NCBI GenBank assembly: GCA_020637515.1
Contig: JACKKG010000001.1
Location: forward strand, 2,944,501 to 3,008,500
Source: Rhodobacter sp.
GTDB lineage: Bacteria > Pseudomonadota > Alphaproteobacteria > Rhodobacterales > Rhodobacteraceae
Direction: 5' to 3'
DNA length: 64,000 bases
Below are positions 20,267-30,839 of the stretch, piece by piece; the stretch's first letter is position 1, and each line of letters starts with the position of its first letter. The translations under genes and the position numbers were made by a program. Below the pieces are notes generated by a model. The model made no database searches, was not told the origin of the DNA, and worked only from the letters and a program-made list of their open reading frames with translations.

Positions 20267-20400
20267 GGGCGTCCCTCCGGAAATTGGTCAGGTTTTCTTA
20301 CCGCCACACGGCGTTTCGCGCAAGCGCGGGGCGCAAGGAATTCTTGCCCGCGGCACCGATCTGGCCTATGTGCGGGCTCTCGATTGAACGGGGTATTCCG

Positions 20401-21318
20401 ATGGCACACAAGGTCTTCATCGATGGCGAAGTCGGCACCACGGGGTTGCAGATCCGCGCGCGGCTGGAAAACCGCGCGGATATCGCCCTGGTCCAGGTCG
20501 AGTCCGCGCGCCGAAAGGACCCCGAGGCGCGGCGCGCGGCGCTGGCCGAGGCGGATGTCGCCATCCTGTGCCTGCCCGACGACGCGGCGCGCGAGGCGGC
20601 GGCACTGGCCGCGCCCCATGGCACGCGGCTGATCGACGCCTCGACCGCGCATCGGGTGGCCGACGACTGGGTCTTCGGCCTGCCCGAAATGGCCCCGGGC
20701 CAGCGCGCGGCGGTGGCGGCGGCGACCCGGGTGTCGAACCCCGGCTGCTGGTCCACCTGCGCCATTGCCATGATCCGGCCGCTGGTGCAGGCCGGGCTGA
20801 TCGACCGGACCGCGCCGCCGGCGATCTCGGGCGTGTCGGGCTACAGCGGTGGCGGCAAGGCGATGATCGCCGAGTTCGAAACGGGCGCGACCCGGGGCTC
20901 GTTCCTGTATGGCGCGGCGCAGGGACACAAGCACCTGCCCGAGATCACCCGTCACGGTCTGCTGGCGCGCGCGCCGGTGTTCGTGCCCTCGGTCGGGCAG
21001 TATGCGCAGGGCATGGCGGTGGCGCTGCACCTGCCGGATCTGGGCGCGGCGGGCATGAAGGCCGTGGACGAGGCGCTGCGCGCGCATTACGCGGGCGAGC
21101 GGTTTGTCGGTGTCGTGGACCCCGCGGTGCACGAGCCCCGCGTGAACCCCGAGCGGCTGAACGGCACGAACCGGTTGGAACTCAGCGTGCACGGAAACGC
21201 CGCGACGGGTGCCGCCACGGTGATCGCGGTGCTCGACAACCTTGGCAAGGGGGCCTCGGGGGCGGCGGTGCAGAACCTGAACCTGATGCTGGGCGTGGAC
21301 GAGGCCACGGGCCTTTGA
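20401..21318 (+). CDS. argC: N-acetyl-gamma-glutamyl-phosphate reductase (short type)
   Basis: This 305-aa NADPH-dependent reductase acts in arginine biosynthesis. It is the short (type 2) ArgC common in alphaproteobacteria. It starts MAHKVFIDGEVGTTGLQI. Conserved elements are CLPDDAAREA, the catalytic cysteine in SNPGCWSTCAI, the His in GAAQGHKHLPEI and the late HGNAATGAATV. The ATG at 20401 gives the family N-terminus, and upstream open frame is not conserved. It is convergent with trpA, with a perfect palindrome between them. Confidence 0.93.
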   Translation: MAHKVFIDGEVGTTGLQIRARLENRADIALVQVESARRKDPEARRAALAEADVAILCLPDDAAREAAALAAPHGTRLIDASTAHRVADDWVFGLPEMAPGQRAAVAAATRVSNPGCWSTCAIAMIRPLVQAGLIDRTAPPAISGVSGYSGGGKAMIAEFETGATRGSFLYGAAQGHKHLPEITRHGLLARAPVFVPSVGQYAQGMAVALHLPDLGAAGMKAVDEALRAHYAGERFVGVVDPAVHEPRVNPERLNGTNRLELSVHGNAATGAATVIAVLDNLGKGASGAAVQNLNLMLGVDEATGL

Positions 21319-21345
21319 CCCGCATCGCATGGTGACCCGTATCGC

Positions 21346-21373
21346 GTAGGGTGCGTGCTAGCACGCACCCTAC
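21346..21373. terminator. 28-bp perfect palindrome between convergent argC and trpA
   Basis: GTAGGGTGCGTGC and its exact complement GCACGCACCCTAC flank a central TA, making a 28-bp perfect palindrome. It lies 27 bp after the argC stop and 6 bp before the trpA stop. It is well placed as a bidirectional terminator, and the GTAGGGTGCG motif also occurs as a dispersed repeat in many bacteria. Confidence 0.6.
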
Positions 21374-21379
21374 CAAAGG

Positions 21380-22171
21380 CTAGGCCCGATGCGCGCCCTC
21401 GGCGAGCGCGGCCACGAAGGCCAGGATTTCGGCCACAGGTTTGCCCTCGCCGATCAGCTTGACAATGGCCGAGCCGACAACCGCGCCATCCGCGACCGAG
21501 GCGATGGATTGCGCCGCCTCGGGGGTGGTGATGCCAAAGCCCACGATCACCGGCAGGTCCGTCGCCGCCTTGATCCGCGCAACCTCGGGTCCGACATCGG
21601 CGGCCTGCGCCACGGCGGCGCCGGTGATCCCGGTGATCGACACATAATAGACGAACCCCGAGGTATTCTGCAGCACCTTGGGCAGGCGCCGTTCGTCGGT
21701 GGTCGGCGTGGCCAGGCGGATGAAGTTGAGCCCGGCCGCCTGAGCCGGGATGCAAAGTTCCGAGTCTTCCTCGGGCGGCAGGTCGACGACGATCAGCCCG
21801 TCGATCCCGGCTTCCTGCGCCTCGACCAGGAAGCGGTCCACGCCGCGCGCGTAGATCGGGTTGTAATAGCCCATCAGCACGATCGGCGTGAGCGCGTCGC
21901 CCGCGCGGAAGGCGCGCACCATGTCCAGCACCTGGTCCATGGTCATGCCGCCATCGAGCGCGCGTTGCCCGGCGCGCTGGATTGTCGGGCCGTCGGCCAT
22001 CGGGTCGGTGAACGGCATCCCCAGTTCGATGATGTCCACGCCCGCGCCCGGCAGGCCCTGCATCACCCGAAGCGAGGTCCCGGCGTCCGGATCGCCGCCC
22101 ATCATGTAGGCCACGAAAGCCTTGCGCCCCTCGGCGCGCAGGCGGGCAAAAGTGTCGTCGATCCTGGTCAT
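21380..22171 (-). CDS. trpA: Tryptophan synthase alpha subunit
   Basis: This 263-aa TIM-barrel lyase converts indole-3-glycerol phosphate to indole, which passes to TrpB. Catalytic Glu is in [17 protein letters not shown] and Asp follows in the same motif. Phosphate-binding regions are [14 protein letters not shown] and [12 protein letters not shown]. It starts [20 protein letters not shown]. Unusually for many bacteria, no trpB is adjacent; its upstream neighbour is the divergent HemJ-like gene. Confidence 0.95.
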   Translation of the reverse strand: MTRIDDTFARLRAEGRKAFVAYMMGGDPDAGTSLRVMQGLPGAGVDIIELGMPFTDPMADGPTIQRAGQRALDGGMTMDQVLDMVRAFRAGDALTPIVLMGYYNPIYARGVDRFLVEAQEAGIDGLIVVDLPPEEDSELCIPAQAAGLNFIRLATPTTDERRLPKVLQNTSGFVYYVSITGITGAAVAQAADVGPEVARIKAATDLPVIVGFGITTPEAAQSIASVADGAVVGSAIVKLIGEGKPVAEILAFVAALAEGAHRA

Positions 22172-22282
22172 GCCGCTCCCCGTCGAATGCCGGACAGGGC
22201 TTGCACCGGCGGGCGCGGGAAATCAAGGCCCCTCGCGCCCCGCCCCCTTGCGCCAGCGGCCCGCGCGGTGCATGTCTCGGCC

Positions 22283-22696
22283 ATGGACTGGATCAAGATC
22301 ATACACATTCTCTGCGTCATGGGCTGGATGACCTCCATCTTCGCCGTGCCGCGCGCGCTGATCTACTGGAAGCGCGATTTTGCCGCGACCGGGCAGCAGG
22401 GGCCCCTGGGTGACCTGACCTACCGGCTCTATCGCTTCTCGGCCGGGCTGGGTGTGATCGCGGTGCTGACCGGGCTGTGGATGGGCTGGCAGGTCTGGCA
22501 TTTCGTGCCGTGGATCCACCTCAAGCTCACGCTCGTCGCCCTGCTGGGCGCGCATTACGTCTGGACCGGCGTGCTGGTCGGTCGCGCCCGACGCGGCGTG
22601 TTCCGCGAGGGCGAGACCTGGCTGCGGGTCTTCAACGAGGTCAGCGTGATCGCCGTGATCGCCATCCTGTGGGTGGTGGTGGTAAAACCCTTCTGA
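22283..22696 (+). CDS. HemJ/CopD-like integral membrane protein
   Basis: This 137-aa protein has four predicted membrane helices (about 4-22, 48-72, 80-100, 115-135). The N-terminus MDWIKIIHILCVMGWMTSIF has the conserved His-x-x-x-x-x-x-W spacing of HemJ-type protoporphyrinogen oxidases. A conserved VPRALIYW follows and a WIHLKLTLV motif comes later. It could be HemJ (heme biosynthesis at the inner membrane) or a sister member of the family. It is divergent from trpA and followed by ychF on the same strand. Confidence 0.7.
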   Translation: MDWIKIIHILCVMGWMTSIFAVPRALIYWKRDFAATGQQGPLGDLTYRLYRFSAGLGVIAVLTGLWMGWQVWHFVPWIHLKLTLVALLGAHYVWTGVLVGRARRGVFREGETWLRVFNEVSVIAVIAILWVVVVKPF

Positions 22697-22755
22697 CCCT
22701 TGCCTCGCCCCGGCGCCTGCCCTAGAAGCGCGAGCGACAAACGGCGGAGGGTCCG

Positions 22756-23853
22756 ATGGGTTTCAGAATGGGTATCGTGGGGCTGCCGAATGTCGGCAAA
22801 TCGACCCTGTTCAACGCGCTGACCCGCACCGCGGCCGCACAGGCCGCGAATTTTCCGTTCTGCACCATCGAACCCAATGTGGGCGAGGTCGCCGTGCCCG
22901 ACGCGCGGCTGGACGCGCTGGCCGCGATCGCGGGATCGAAGCAGATCATCCCGACGCGGATGACCTTCGTGGATATCGCAGGCCTGGTGCGCGGCGCCTC
23001 GAAGGGCGAGGGGCTGGGCAACCAGTTCCTGGCCAACATCCGCGAATGCGACGCCATCGCGCATGTGCTGCGCTGCTTCGAGGACGGCGACATCACCCAT
23101 GTCGAAGGGCGCATCGACCCGGTCGCGGATGCCGAGACCATCGAAACCGAACTGATGCTGGCGGACCTGGAAAGCATCGAGCGGCGGCGCGCCAACCTGC
23201 AACGCAAGCTCAAGGGCAGCGACAAGGACGCCGCCGATCAGGACCGGCTGCTGGCGCTGGCGCAAAAGGCGCTGGAAGACGGCCGGCCCGCGCGCGCCGT
23301 CGCCGTGGCCGAGGACGACCAGCGCGCCTGGCGGATGCTGCAACTGCTGACCGCGAAACCGGTGCTTTTTGTCTGCAATGTCGAGGAATCCGCGGCCGCG
23401 AATGGCAACGCCCAGACCGCGCGCGTCGCCGCGATGGCCGCCGCCCAGGGCGCGGGGATCGTCGTGATCTCGGCCCGGATCGAGGAGGAGATCAGCCAGC
23501 TCGATGCCGAGGAAGCGGCGCTGTTCCTCGAGGAGATGGGGCTCGAGGAGGCCGGGCTGGACCGGTTGATCCGCGCGGGCTACGAACTGTTGGGATTGCA
23601 GACCTATTTCACCGTCGGCCCCAAGGAAGCGCGCGCCTGGACGATCGCCAGGGGCACCCTCGCGCCGCAGGCGGCCGGGGTCATCCACGGCGATTTCGAG
23701 AAGGGCTTCATCCGCGCCGAAACCGTGGCCTTTGCCGATTACGTCGCCTGCAAGGGCGAGGCGGGGGCCAAGGAGGCCGGCAAGTTCCGCGTCGAAGGCA
23801 AGACCTACGAGGTCAAGGACGGCGACGTCCTGCATTTCCTGTTCAACGCCTGA
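22756..23853 (+). CDS. ychF: Redox-regulated ATPase YchF (OLA1 family)
   Basis: This 365-aa Obg-family P-loop protein prefers ATP. G1 is [15 protein letters not shown]3 is [17 protein letters not shown] and the G4 position is the altered CNVEE typical of YchF. The C-terminal TGS domain runs from about 280 ([14 protein letters not shown]) to the [16 protein letters not shown] end. It binds ribosomes and is linked to oxidative stress. GGAGGG precedes the ATG. Confidence 0.96.
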   Translation: MGFRMGIVGLPNVGKSTLFNALTRTAAAQAANFPFCTIEPNVGEVAVPDARLDALAAIAGSKQIIPTRMTFVDIAGLVRGASKGEGLGNQFLANIRECDAIAHVLRCFEDGDITHVEGRIDPVADAETIETELMLADLESIERRRANLQRKLKGSDKDAADQDRLLALAQKALEDGRPARAVAVAEDDQRAWRMLQLLTAKPVLFVCNVEESAAANGNAQTARVAAMAAAQGAGIVVISARIEEEISQLDAEEAALFLEEMGLEEAGLDRLIRAGYELLGLQTYFTVGPKEARAWTIARGTLAPQAAGVIHGDFEKGFIRAETVAFADYVACKGEAGAKEAGKFRVEGKTYEVKDGDVLHFLFNA

Positions 23854-23917
23854 CCCGCCCCGGTTCGGCGCACGCTCCGCAGGCAGCGGAACGAAGGGCG
23901 GGTTTCGCCCTCGGCCG

Positions 23918-23994
23918 GCAGCCTTCCAGGCTGCAGCCCTCGGGCGACCGGGCGCGGCGCTGACGCGCCGCGCGCAGGGGGCTTTGCGCCCCCT
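23918..23994 (+). terminator. Array of three hairpins downstream of ychF
   Basis: Three separate perfect stems follow ychF: GCAGCCT/AGGCTGC (23918-23934), GCGCGGCG/CGCCGCGC (23952-23973) and AGGGGG/CCCCCT (23976-23994). The last is followed by TCTTCGC and merges into the class A repeat. Their place between two convergent genes supports termination in both directions. Confidence 0.45.
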
Positions 23995-24041
23995 CTTCGC
24001 TGCGCGAATTCACCCCCGCAGGATATTTGGGGCACAAAGAC
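23976..24041 (+). repeat. Composite intergenic repeat, class A tail (copy 2)
   Basis: The hairpin AGGGGG...CCCCCT is followed by TCTTCGCTGCGCGAATTCAC and the tail GGATATTTGGGGCACAAAGA (24021-24040). The last 50 bases align closely with copy 1 at 19013-19062, differing at only a few positions. Confidence 0.65.
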
Positions 24042-24084
24042 GGGCACGGGCGCGCGCCATGGCGCTGTGGAACGCCCGACGCGG

Positions 24085-24378
24085 CTAGGAGCCCATCGGG
24101 GTCCAGGGCCAGGGTTTCTTGTCGCTGGCCGCCGACTGATAGCGCGCGGCCTTGGCCACCCAGGCGCCGACCATGCTGCCGAAATCGCCCAGTTCCTCGT
24201 TCGGGCGGCCCCGGTTCGCGATCATGATGACGATTTGCAGCACGGCGATCGCGAACAGAAGCGACTGCGCGACCGAGATCAGCATGGTGATGACGACGAT
24301 CCACAGGATGCGCGGCCAGAGTTCGCGGCTGCCCGGCTCGAAGTCTTCCGTGTCCTCGTCGAAGCCGTTCGGGCGCAT
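24085..24378 (-). CDS. DUF4389-type small membrane protein
   Basis: This 97-aa protein has an acidic N-terminus (MRPNGFDEDTEDFEPGSREL) and one long or two short membrane helices (WPRILWIVVITMLISVAQ and the following LLFAIAVLQIVIMIA). A polar tail rich in Ala, Lys and Trp ends it. The pattern is that of DUF4389 proteins; function is unknown. The ATG at 24378 was chosen over upstream starts because it gives the usual short N-terminus. It lies downstream of guaB on the opposite side of a hairpin, convergent with ychF. Confidence 0.7.
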   Translation of the reverse strand: MRPNGFDEDTEDFEPGSRELWPRILWIVVITMLISVAQSLLFAIAVLQIVIMIANRGRPNEELGDFGSMVGAWVAKAARYQSAASDKKPWPWTPMGS

Positions 24379-24491
24379 GGGCGCCTCCGTTGTCGTTGAC
24401 CGGGTCCAGACTGCGGCATGGCGGGCGACAGGGCAAGGGGGTGATCGCGCGCCTGCCCCGGCCCTCGGCATGGCCTCGGGCGTTCGGCGCT

Positions 24492-24516
24492 GACAAGCGT
24501 CCACTGGACGCTTGTC
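24492..24516 (-). terminator. Hairpin downstream of guaB
   Basis: GACAAGCGTCCA and TGGACGCTTGTC form a perfect 12-bp stem around a single base, 10 bp past the guaB stop. There is no clear T-run, so it may stabilise or terminate the guaB transcript. It lies upstream of the DUF4389 gene, which is on the same strand. Confidence 0.5.
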
Positions 24517-24526
24517 CGGGCGCGCC

Positions 24527-26125
<1,599 letters not shown>

Positions 26126-26153
26126 TCATGCGCCCCCATTCCGCCCGCAACGC

Positions 26154-26603
26154 TCACGCGCGCGTCAGAAACGCTTCGAACGCGGCGAGCGTGGCGTCCG
26201 AAACGTGGTGCTCCATCCCCTCGGCGTCGAGTTCGGCGGTCTCGGCCGGGACCCCCACCGCGACCAGGAACGACACAACCACCCGGTGGCGCAGCCGCAC
26301 CCTTTCGGCCAGTTCGGCGCCCGCCTCGGTGAGGAACACCCCCCGATAGGGGCGCGACACCGCCAGGCCCTCGCGCTTGAGCCGCGCCATGGCCTTGGTG
26401 ACGGTGGGATGCGTGACCCCCATGCGCTGGGCGATGTCGGTGATCCGCGCCTCGCCCATCTCGGCGGTCAGATCGCCGATCAGTTCGACATAATCCTCGA
26501 GCAGGGCAACCGACTGCGCCGAGCGGGCCTGCACGAAGCGGTCCGGCGCGGGGGGCGTGTCGTCGTCCAGCGGCAAAAGGGGGGCTTGCATCGGGTGGGG
26601 CAT
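26154..26603 (-). CDS. mntR: Manganese-responsive regulator MntR (DtxR family)
   Basis: This 149-aa protein has an N-terminal winged helix (ARITDIAQRMGVTHPTVTKA) and a metal-binding dimerisation region ending EGMEHHVSDATLAAFEAF. The E-x-x-x-H-H motif matches DtxR/MntR metal ligands. It lacks the SH3-like third domain, as in E. coli-type MntR. It is divergent from mntH, with a candidate operator between them at 26722-26735. The start could also be the ATG at 26591, giving 145 aa. Confidence 0.88.
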   Translation of the reverse strand: MPHPMQAPLLPLDDDTPPAPDRFVQARSAQSVALLEDYVELIGDLTAEMGEARITDIAQRMGVTHPTVTKAMARLKREGLAVSRPYRGVFLTEAGAELAERVRLRHRVVVSFLVAVGVPAETAELDAEGMEHHVSDATLAAFEAFLTRA

Positions 26604-26721
26604 CGAGAAGGCATCGTGGGGCGGTAACGGGCGGGGCGCGTGGTGCGGTCGGTCCCCCACCCTAACCGCAGACGCCGCTCGACGCAAACGGGGCGTCACT
26701 CCTTTGCCCCTTGCACTTTCC

Positions 26722-26735
26722 GTAGCCTTGGCTAC
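26722..26735. promoter_or_regulatory. Candidate MntR box
   Basis: The 14-bp inverted repeat GTAGCCTTGGCTAC has 6-bp arms about a TT centre and lies 25 bp upstream of the mntH ATG. Its core TAGC-N4-GCTA resembles the E. coli MntR box of mntH as I remember it. Position and neighbouring mntR support this reading. Confidence 0.55.
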
Positions 26736-26759
26736 ATTTCGCGCAACAAAGGTCCAGTC

Positions 26760-28040
26760 ATGCAACCCGGAACACTCAGCGACCGCACCCGAACCACGCT
26801 GTCCCATGCCCTCGCCGGGCGCCGGGGCGGACTGCGCACCGCGCTGGCCGTCGCCGGGCCCGCGGTCATTGCCTCGGTCGCCTACATGGACCCCGGGAAC
26901 TATGCGACCAACATCCAGGCCGGGGCCGGCTATGGCTACGGCCTGTTGTGGGTGGTCCTCATGGCCAACCTCATCGCGATGCTGTTCCAGGCGCTGTCGG
27001 CGCGACTCGGCATCGTCACCGGCAAGAACCTGGCGGAACTTTGCCGCGACGAATTCCCCCGGCCCGTGGTCTGGGCGATGTGGGCGGTGAGCGAGGTCGC
27101 GGCCATGGCCACCGACCTGGCCGAATTCCTGGGCGGCGCCATCGGCCTCGCGCTGCTGTTCGGCCTGCCGCTCATGCAAGGCATGATCGCGACGGCGGTC
27201 ATAACCTACGCGATCCTGATGGTCGAACAGCGCGGATTCCGGCCGATGGAACTGGTGATCGGCGCCTTCGTGGGCATCATCGGGCTATGCTACCTGGCCG
27301 AAATGGCCATCGCGCCCGTGGACTGGGGCCAGGCCGCTCAGGGGCTGACCTCGCCCGACCTGCCCGATGCCACCGCGCTGACCATCGCCGTCGGCATCAT
27401 CGGCGCGACCGTGATGCCACACGCGATCTATCTGCATTCGGGCCTGACCCAGTCGCGGGTCCAGGTCGCATCCCCGGACGAGCGACGCCGGCTTTTGCGG
27501 TTCTCGAACATCGAGGTCGTGCTGGCGCTCGCGGTCGCGGGCATGATCAATATCGCCATGGTCATCATGGCCGCCTCGGCCTTTCACCACGGCCACGCCG
27601 AGGTCGCCGAGATCGAGACCGCCTATCACATGCTCACGCCGCTGCTGGGCGCCGGCGCGGCGGTCGCCTTCCTGGTGTCGCTCATCGCCTCGGGGATCTC
27701 GTCCTCGGTCGTGGGCACGATGGCGGGGCAGATGATCATGCAAGGCTTCCTGCACATCCGCGTCCCGGTCTGGCTGCGCCGCCTCGTCACCATGGTGCCA
27801 GCCTTTGCCGTGGTGGCGATGGGCGTCAATGCGACCGAGGCACTGGTGCTCAGCCAGGTCGTCCTGTCGATCGCCCTGCCCGTGCCGATGATCGCCCTTG
27901 TGATCTTCACCGGCCGGCGCGACCTGATGGGCGACCACACGACCGGCCTCGCGATGCGCGGCGCGGCAATCCTGGGCTCCACGGTGGTGCTGACACTGAA
28001 CCTGGTCCTGCTGACACAGACCTTCGGCCTGCTCGGCTGA
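26760..28040 (+). CDS. mntH: Nramp-family Mn2+/H+ symporter
   Basis: This 426-aa membrane protein imports Mn2+ (and Fe2+) with protons. It has the TM1 motif DPGNYATNIQAG and the TM6 motif TVMPHAIYLHS, both needed for metal coordination, within about 11 helices. The start MQPGTLSDRTRTTLSHALAG is chosen as the first ATG after the candidate MntR box. A longer open frame through the intergenic region is rejected. Repression by the divergent MntR under high Mn is expected from the family. Confidence 0.95.
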   Translation: MQPGTLSDRTRTTLSHALAGRRGGLRTALAVAGPAVIASVAYMDPGNYATNIQAGAGYGYGLLWVVLMANLIAMLFQALSARLGIVTGKNLAELCRDEFPRPVVWAMWAVSEVAAMATDLAEFLGGAIGLALLFGLPLMQGMIATAVITYAILMVEQRGFRPMELVIGAFVGIIGLCYLAEMAIAPVDWGQAAQGLTSPDLPDATALTIAVGIIGATVMPHAIYLHSGLTQSRVQVASPDERRRLLRFSNIEVVLALAVAGMINIAMVIMAASAFHHGHAEVAEIETAYHMLTPLLGAGAAVAFLVSLIASGISSSVVGTMAGQMIMQGFLHIRVPVWLRRLVTMVPAFAVVAMGVNATEALVLSQVVLSIALPVPMIALVIFTGRRDLMGDHTTGLAMRGAAILGSTVVLTLNLVLLTQTFGLLG

Positions 28041-28046
28041 CAAGCC

Positions 28047-28172
28047 CCATCATCTTGTCCCAAATACGCACTTGGGGGTCTCCGAGGGGATCGGGGGGTT
28101 CTCAGGGGGGCGCGCGCGTCCCCCTGAGCGGGGGGTGCGGGGGGCTGGCCCCCCGCCCTTCCCTCACCCGCT
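28047..28172 (-). repeat. Composite intergenic repeat, class B tail (copy 1, inverted)
   Basis: Read on the minus strand it has a GGGGGGCCAGCCCCCC hairpin, then a CTCAGGGGG/CCCCCTGAG hairpin (28101-28128). The tail follows: GTGCGTATTTGGGACAAGAT then GATGGGGC (28074-28047). The 28-base tail matches the copy at 39102-39129 with one difference. It lies between convergent mntH and the M20 peptidase and probably terminates both. Confidence 0.65.
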
Positions 28173-28176
28173 CCCG

Positions 28177-29583
28177 TCAGACCGGCGGGCGCACATCGGC
28201 CGGGATCGGGCAGACATAGGGCGTCTCGGCCAGCCGCGCGGCGTGCTCGGCTTTCGCCTCGGCCAGCAGCGCGGGGTCCTCGATCAGCCTCTGGCCGCAG
28301 CGCGCCATCGCCAGACCGGCGTGGACCATCCCCTTGTGCGCGCCCGCGCTCTTGCCTTGCGCCGTCACCTGCCAGGAATGGCCCGGCGTGCCGATCGCCA
28401 GGGTCGAAACCAGCACCTCGGTCGTCGGCACCGCCCAGGTGACATCCGCCACGTCGGTCGAACCGACCAGCACCTCGCCGCCGGGCCGCAGCTTCACCAC
28501 CCAGTCGCACAGCGGCGTGTCGGCGCGCGGCCGCTCGCGGATCACACGCCACGGCGTGGCGATATCCTCGGGGCTGAGCGTGGCCTGGATGGCACGGGCA
28601 TAGGCGCGGTCGGCGTCGTCGAACGGCACGCCGCCGATCTCCTCCAGCACCCCATGCATGGTGCGGTCCATGACCTCGTTCACCAGGTTCTCGGACACCG
28701 CCGAGAACACCTTGCCCTCGACCTGGGTGCCGGTCATCAGCGCCGCGCCCCGGGCCACGTCGCGCACCCGGTCCACCAGGGCCCGCATGTTGGCCGAGGT
28801 CAGCGCCCGGATCGAATAGCGCACCACCGCCCGGGCCTGCACCACGTTGGGCGCCCGCCCGCCGGCGTCGAGATAGGCGTAATGGATGCGCGCGTCCTGC
28901 ACCATGTGCTCGCGCAGATAGTTCACGCCGACCGACATCAGCTCGACCGCGTCCAGCGCCGAGCGGCCCAGGTGCGGCGACATCGCCGCGTGCGAGGACC
29001 GGCCGGTAAAGGTGAAATCGATGCGCGTGTTGGCCAGGCTTTCGGGGTCGTCCACGCGCGTCATGTCGTTGGGGTGCCAGGTGATCGCCGCGTCCACGTC
29101 GCGAAACGCCCCCTCGCGCACCAGGAAGGTCTTGGCCGCGCCGCCCTCTTCCGCCGGGCAGCCGTAGTAGCGCACGCGCCCCGGCGTGCCGGTCTCCTCC
29201 AGCCAGTCCTTCAGCGCGCAGGCCGCCAGCAGGGCCGCCGCGCCCAGAAGATTGTGCCCGCAGCCGTGGCCGTTGCCGCCCGGTTCCAGTTCGCGCTGCT
29301 CGGCGATGCCGGCGACCTGGCTCAGCCCCGGCAGCGCGTCGTATTCGCCCAGGATCGCAATCACGGGCCCGCCTTCGCCCGCCTCGCCCATCACCGCCGT
29401 GGGGATGCCGCCCAGCCCCTCGGTCACCCGAAACCCCTTGGCCTTCAGCATCGCCGTATGCTCGGCGCACGAGGCGGTTTCCTGATAGAGCGTTTCGGGC
29501 GTGCCCCAGACCCGGTCCGCCAGACCCGTCAGGTCCGCGCGGTGGGTGGCGATATGGTGCTGGATCGGGTGGGTATTGCGCAT
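28177..29583 (-). CDS. M20-family amidohydrolase (AbgB-like)
   Basis: This 468-aa metallopeptidase-like hydrolase resembles the AbgB/p-aminobenzoyl-glutamate hydrolase branch. Metal ligands are seen in GHGCGHNLLG and in AEEGGAAKTF. The bacterial exopeptidase dimerisation domain lies at about 190-300 (RIDFTFTGRSSHAAMSP), and GTPGHSWQVTAQGKS carries a late His. Substrate is not determinable; N-acyl or folate-breakdown amides are typical for the group. The start at 29583 follows GGAGG; an upstream in-frame start would add poorly supported residues. Confidence 0.88.
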   Translation of the reverse strand: MRNTHPIQHHIATHRADLTGLADRVWGTPETLYQETASCAEHTAMLKAKGFRVTEGLGGIPTAVMGEAGEGGPVIAILGEYDALPGLSQVAGIAEQRELEPGGNGHGCGHNLLGAAALLAACALKDWLEETGTPGRVRYYGCPAEEGGAAKTFLVREGAFRDVDAAITWHPNDMTRVDDPESLANTRIDFTFTGRSSHAAMSPHLGRSALDAVELMSVGVNYLREHMVQDARIHYAYLDAGGRAPNVVQARAVVRYSIRALTSANMRALVDRVRDVARGAALMTGTQVEGKVFSAVSENLVNEVMDRTMHGVLEEIGGVPFDDADRAYARAIQATLSPEDIATPWRVIRERPRADTPLCDWVVKLRPGGEVLVGSTDVADVTWAVPTTEVLVSTLAIGTPGHSWQVTAQGKSAGAHKGMVHAGLAMARCGQRLIEDPALLAEAKAEHAARLAETPYVCPIPADVRPPV

Positions 29584-29668
29584 GTTAACCTCCTGCGTCG
29601 GGCCGAGTTCACCCGAACCCGCCGCAAAAGGCAATGGGCGGCGCCAACCGGCGCCGCGCCGCCGGGGG

Positions 29669-30691
29669 TCAGAGCCGCGCCTTCAGCCAGGCCCCGATGC
29701 GGCGGACCGCGTCCACGCCCTGCGGACTGGCCCGCCGGATCGACACAAAGGCATGGATCTGCCCGGGATAGGGCAGCAGCGTGACGGGAACCCCGGCCGC
29801 CTCGAGCGCCTCGGCATAAAGGCGGCCGTCGTCCCACAGCGGATCGTGGCCGGCGTGGACGATCAGCGCCGGCGGCTGGCCCGCCAGATGGGGCGACAGG
29901 ATCGGCGCAAGGCGGGGATCGTCACGGTCCTGCCCCTCGGGCAGGTATTGGTCCAGATACCAGCCGACGCGCTCGGTCGGCAGAACATAGGCGTCGTGCA
30001 TCGCGCGCATCGAAGGCGTGTCCATCCCGGATTCGACCGCCGGGTAGATCAGCACCTGCGCGATGGGCCGGGGCTGCCCAGCCAGCAGATGCATAAGCGC
30101 CGCCGTCAGATTGCCGCCCGCGCTGTCGCCCCCGACCGCCAGCCGTGCGGGATCGACGCCCCAGCGCCCGGGATCGGCGCAGAGCGCGCGCCAGGCGGCG
30201 GCACAATCGTCCAGACCGGCGGGAAACTTGTGTTCGGGCGCCAGCCGATAGTCCAGCGCGATGACCCGGAGTCCGGCTTCCAGCGCGATCTGGCCGCACA
30301 ACCCGTCGTGCGTGTCCAGACCGCCCTGAACCCAGCCGCCGCCATGCAGGAACAGCAGGCACGGGCGGTCGGTCCGGTCGGGGTGGGTGTCGTAGATCCG
30401 CGCCGGCCGGTCGCCGGCAGCGCCGGGCAGCACGGTGTCGCGGCGCGTCACGCCCGCGGGACACGGCCGGTCGAATTTCGCTGCCAACAGTTGCAGCGAC
30501 GCGCGGCTTTCGGCCAGTGTCGGCACGACACCGGGCTTTCGCACGCTGTTGAACAACTCGCCCACGGCCTGCGCCTTGGGGTCGATCCGCCGACCGTCCA
30601 CGGTCCGCAAGCGGCCTGCGAACCAGAGCGCGGCAAAGGGTTCGGGCAGGCGGGTCAACGCCAACAGGCCCAGCAGTGTCAGTTTTCCCAT
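29669..30691 (-). CDS. Alpha/beta hydrolase (hormone-sensitive lipase type)
   Basis: This 340-aa esterase/lipase has the oxyanion motif LFLHGGGWVQGG, the nucleophile elbow GGDSAGGNL, Asp in HAGHDPLWDD and His in YPGQIHAFVS. All are intact. The chosen start MGKLTLLGLLAL leaves a hydrophobic N-terminus that may be a membrane anchor or signal. It acts on short-chain esters in characterised relatives. It is on the same strand as the M20 gene and 85 bp upstream of it, possibly cotranscribed. Confidence 0.85.
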   Translation of the reverse strand: MGKLTLLGLLALTRLPEPFAALWFAGRLRTVDGRRIDPKAQAVGELFNSVRKPGVVPTLAESRASLQLLAAKFDRPCPAGVTRRDTVLPGAAGDRPARIYDTHPDRTDRPCLLFLHGGGWVQGGLDTHDGLCGQIALEAGLRVIALDYRLAPEHKFPAGLDDCAAAWRALCADPGRWGVDPARLAVGGDSAGGNLTAALMHLLAGQPRPIAQVLIYPAVESGMDTPSMRAMHDAYVLPTERVGWYLDQYLPEGQDRDDPRLAPILSPHLAGQPPALIVHAGHDPLWDDGRLYAEALEAAGVPVTLLPYPGQIHAFVSIRRASPQGVDAVRRIGAWLKARL

Positions 30692-30792
30692 CGGCGCCCT
30701 CCGTTTGCCGCAGTTGGCCATGGCCGGGCCCCGGGATCAAGGGCGAACCGCCCCGGAAAACCGTCGCAGGCGGCCCCGGGGCATACAGCAAA

Positions 30793-30814
30793 ACGGCCCC
30801 CGATCGGGGGCCGT
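30793..30814 (-). terminator. Rho-independent terminator of icd
   Basis: ACGGCCCCCG and CGGGGGCCGT form a perfect 10-bp stem with a 2-base AT centre. On the minus strand it is followed by TTTGCTG. It lies 26 bp past the icd stop. Confidence 0.7.
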
Positions 30815-30839
30815 GCCAAATTGTCAGGGGCTGCGGGTC

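Noticed and set aside
26604..26759. yybP-ykoY manganese riboswitch upstream of mntH
   Set aside because: The leader after any plausible promoter is too short and lacks the characteristic loops; a protein operator explains the region better.
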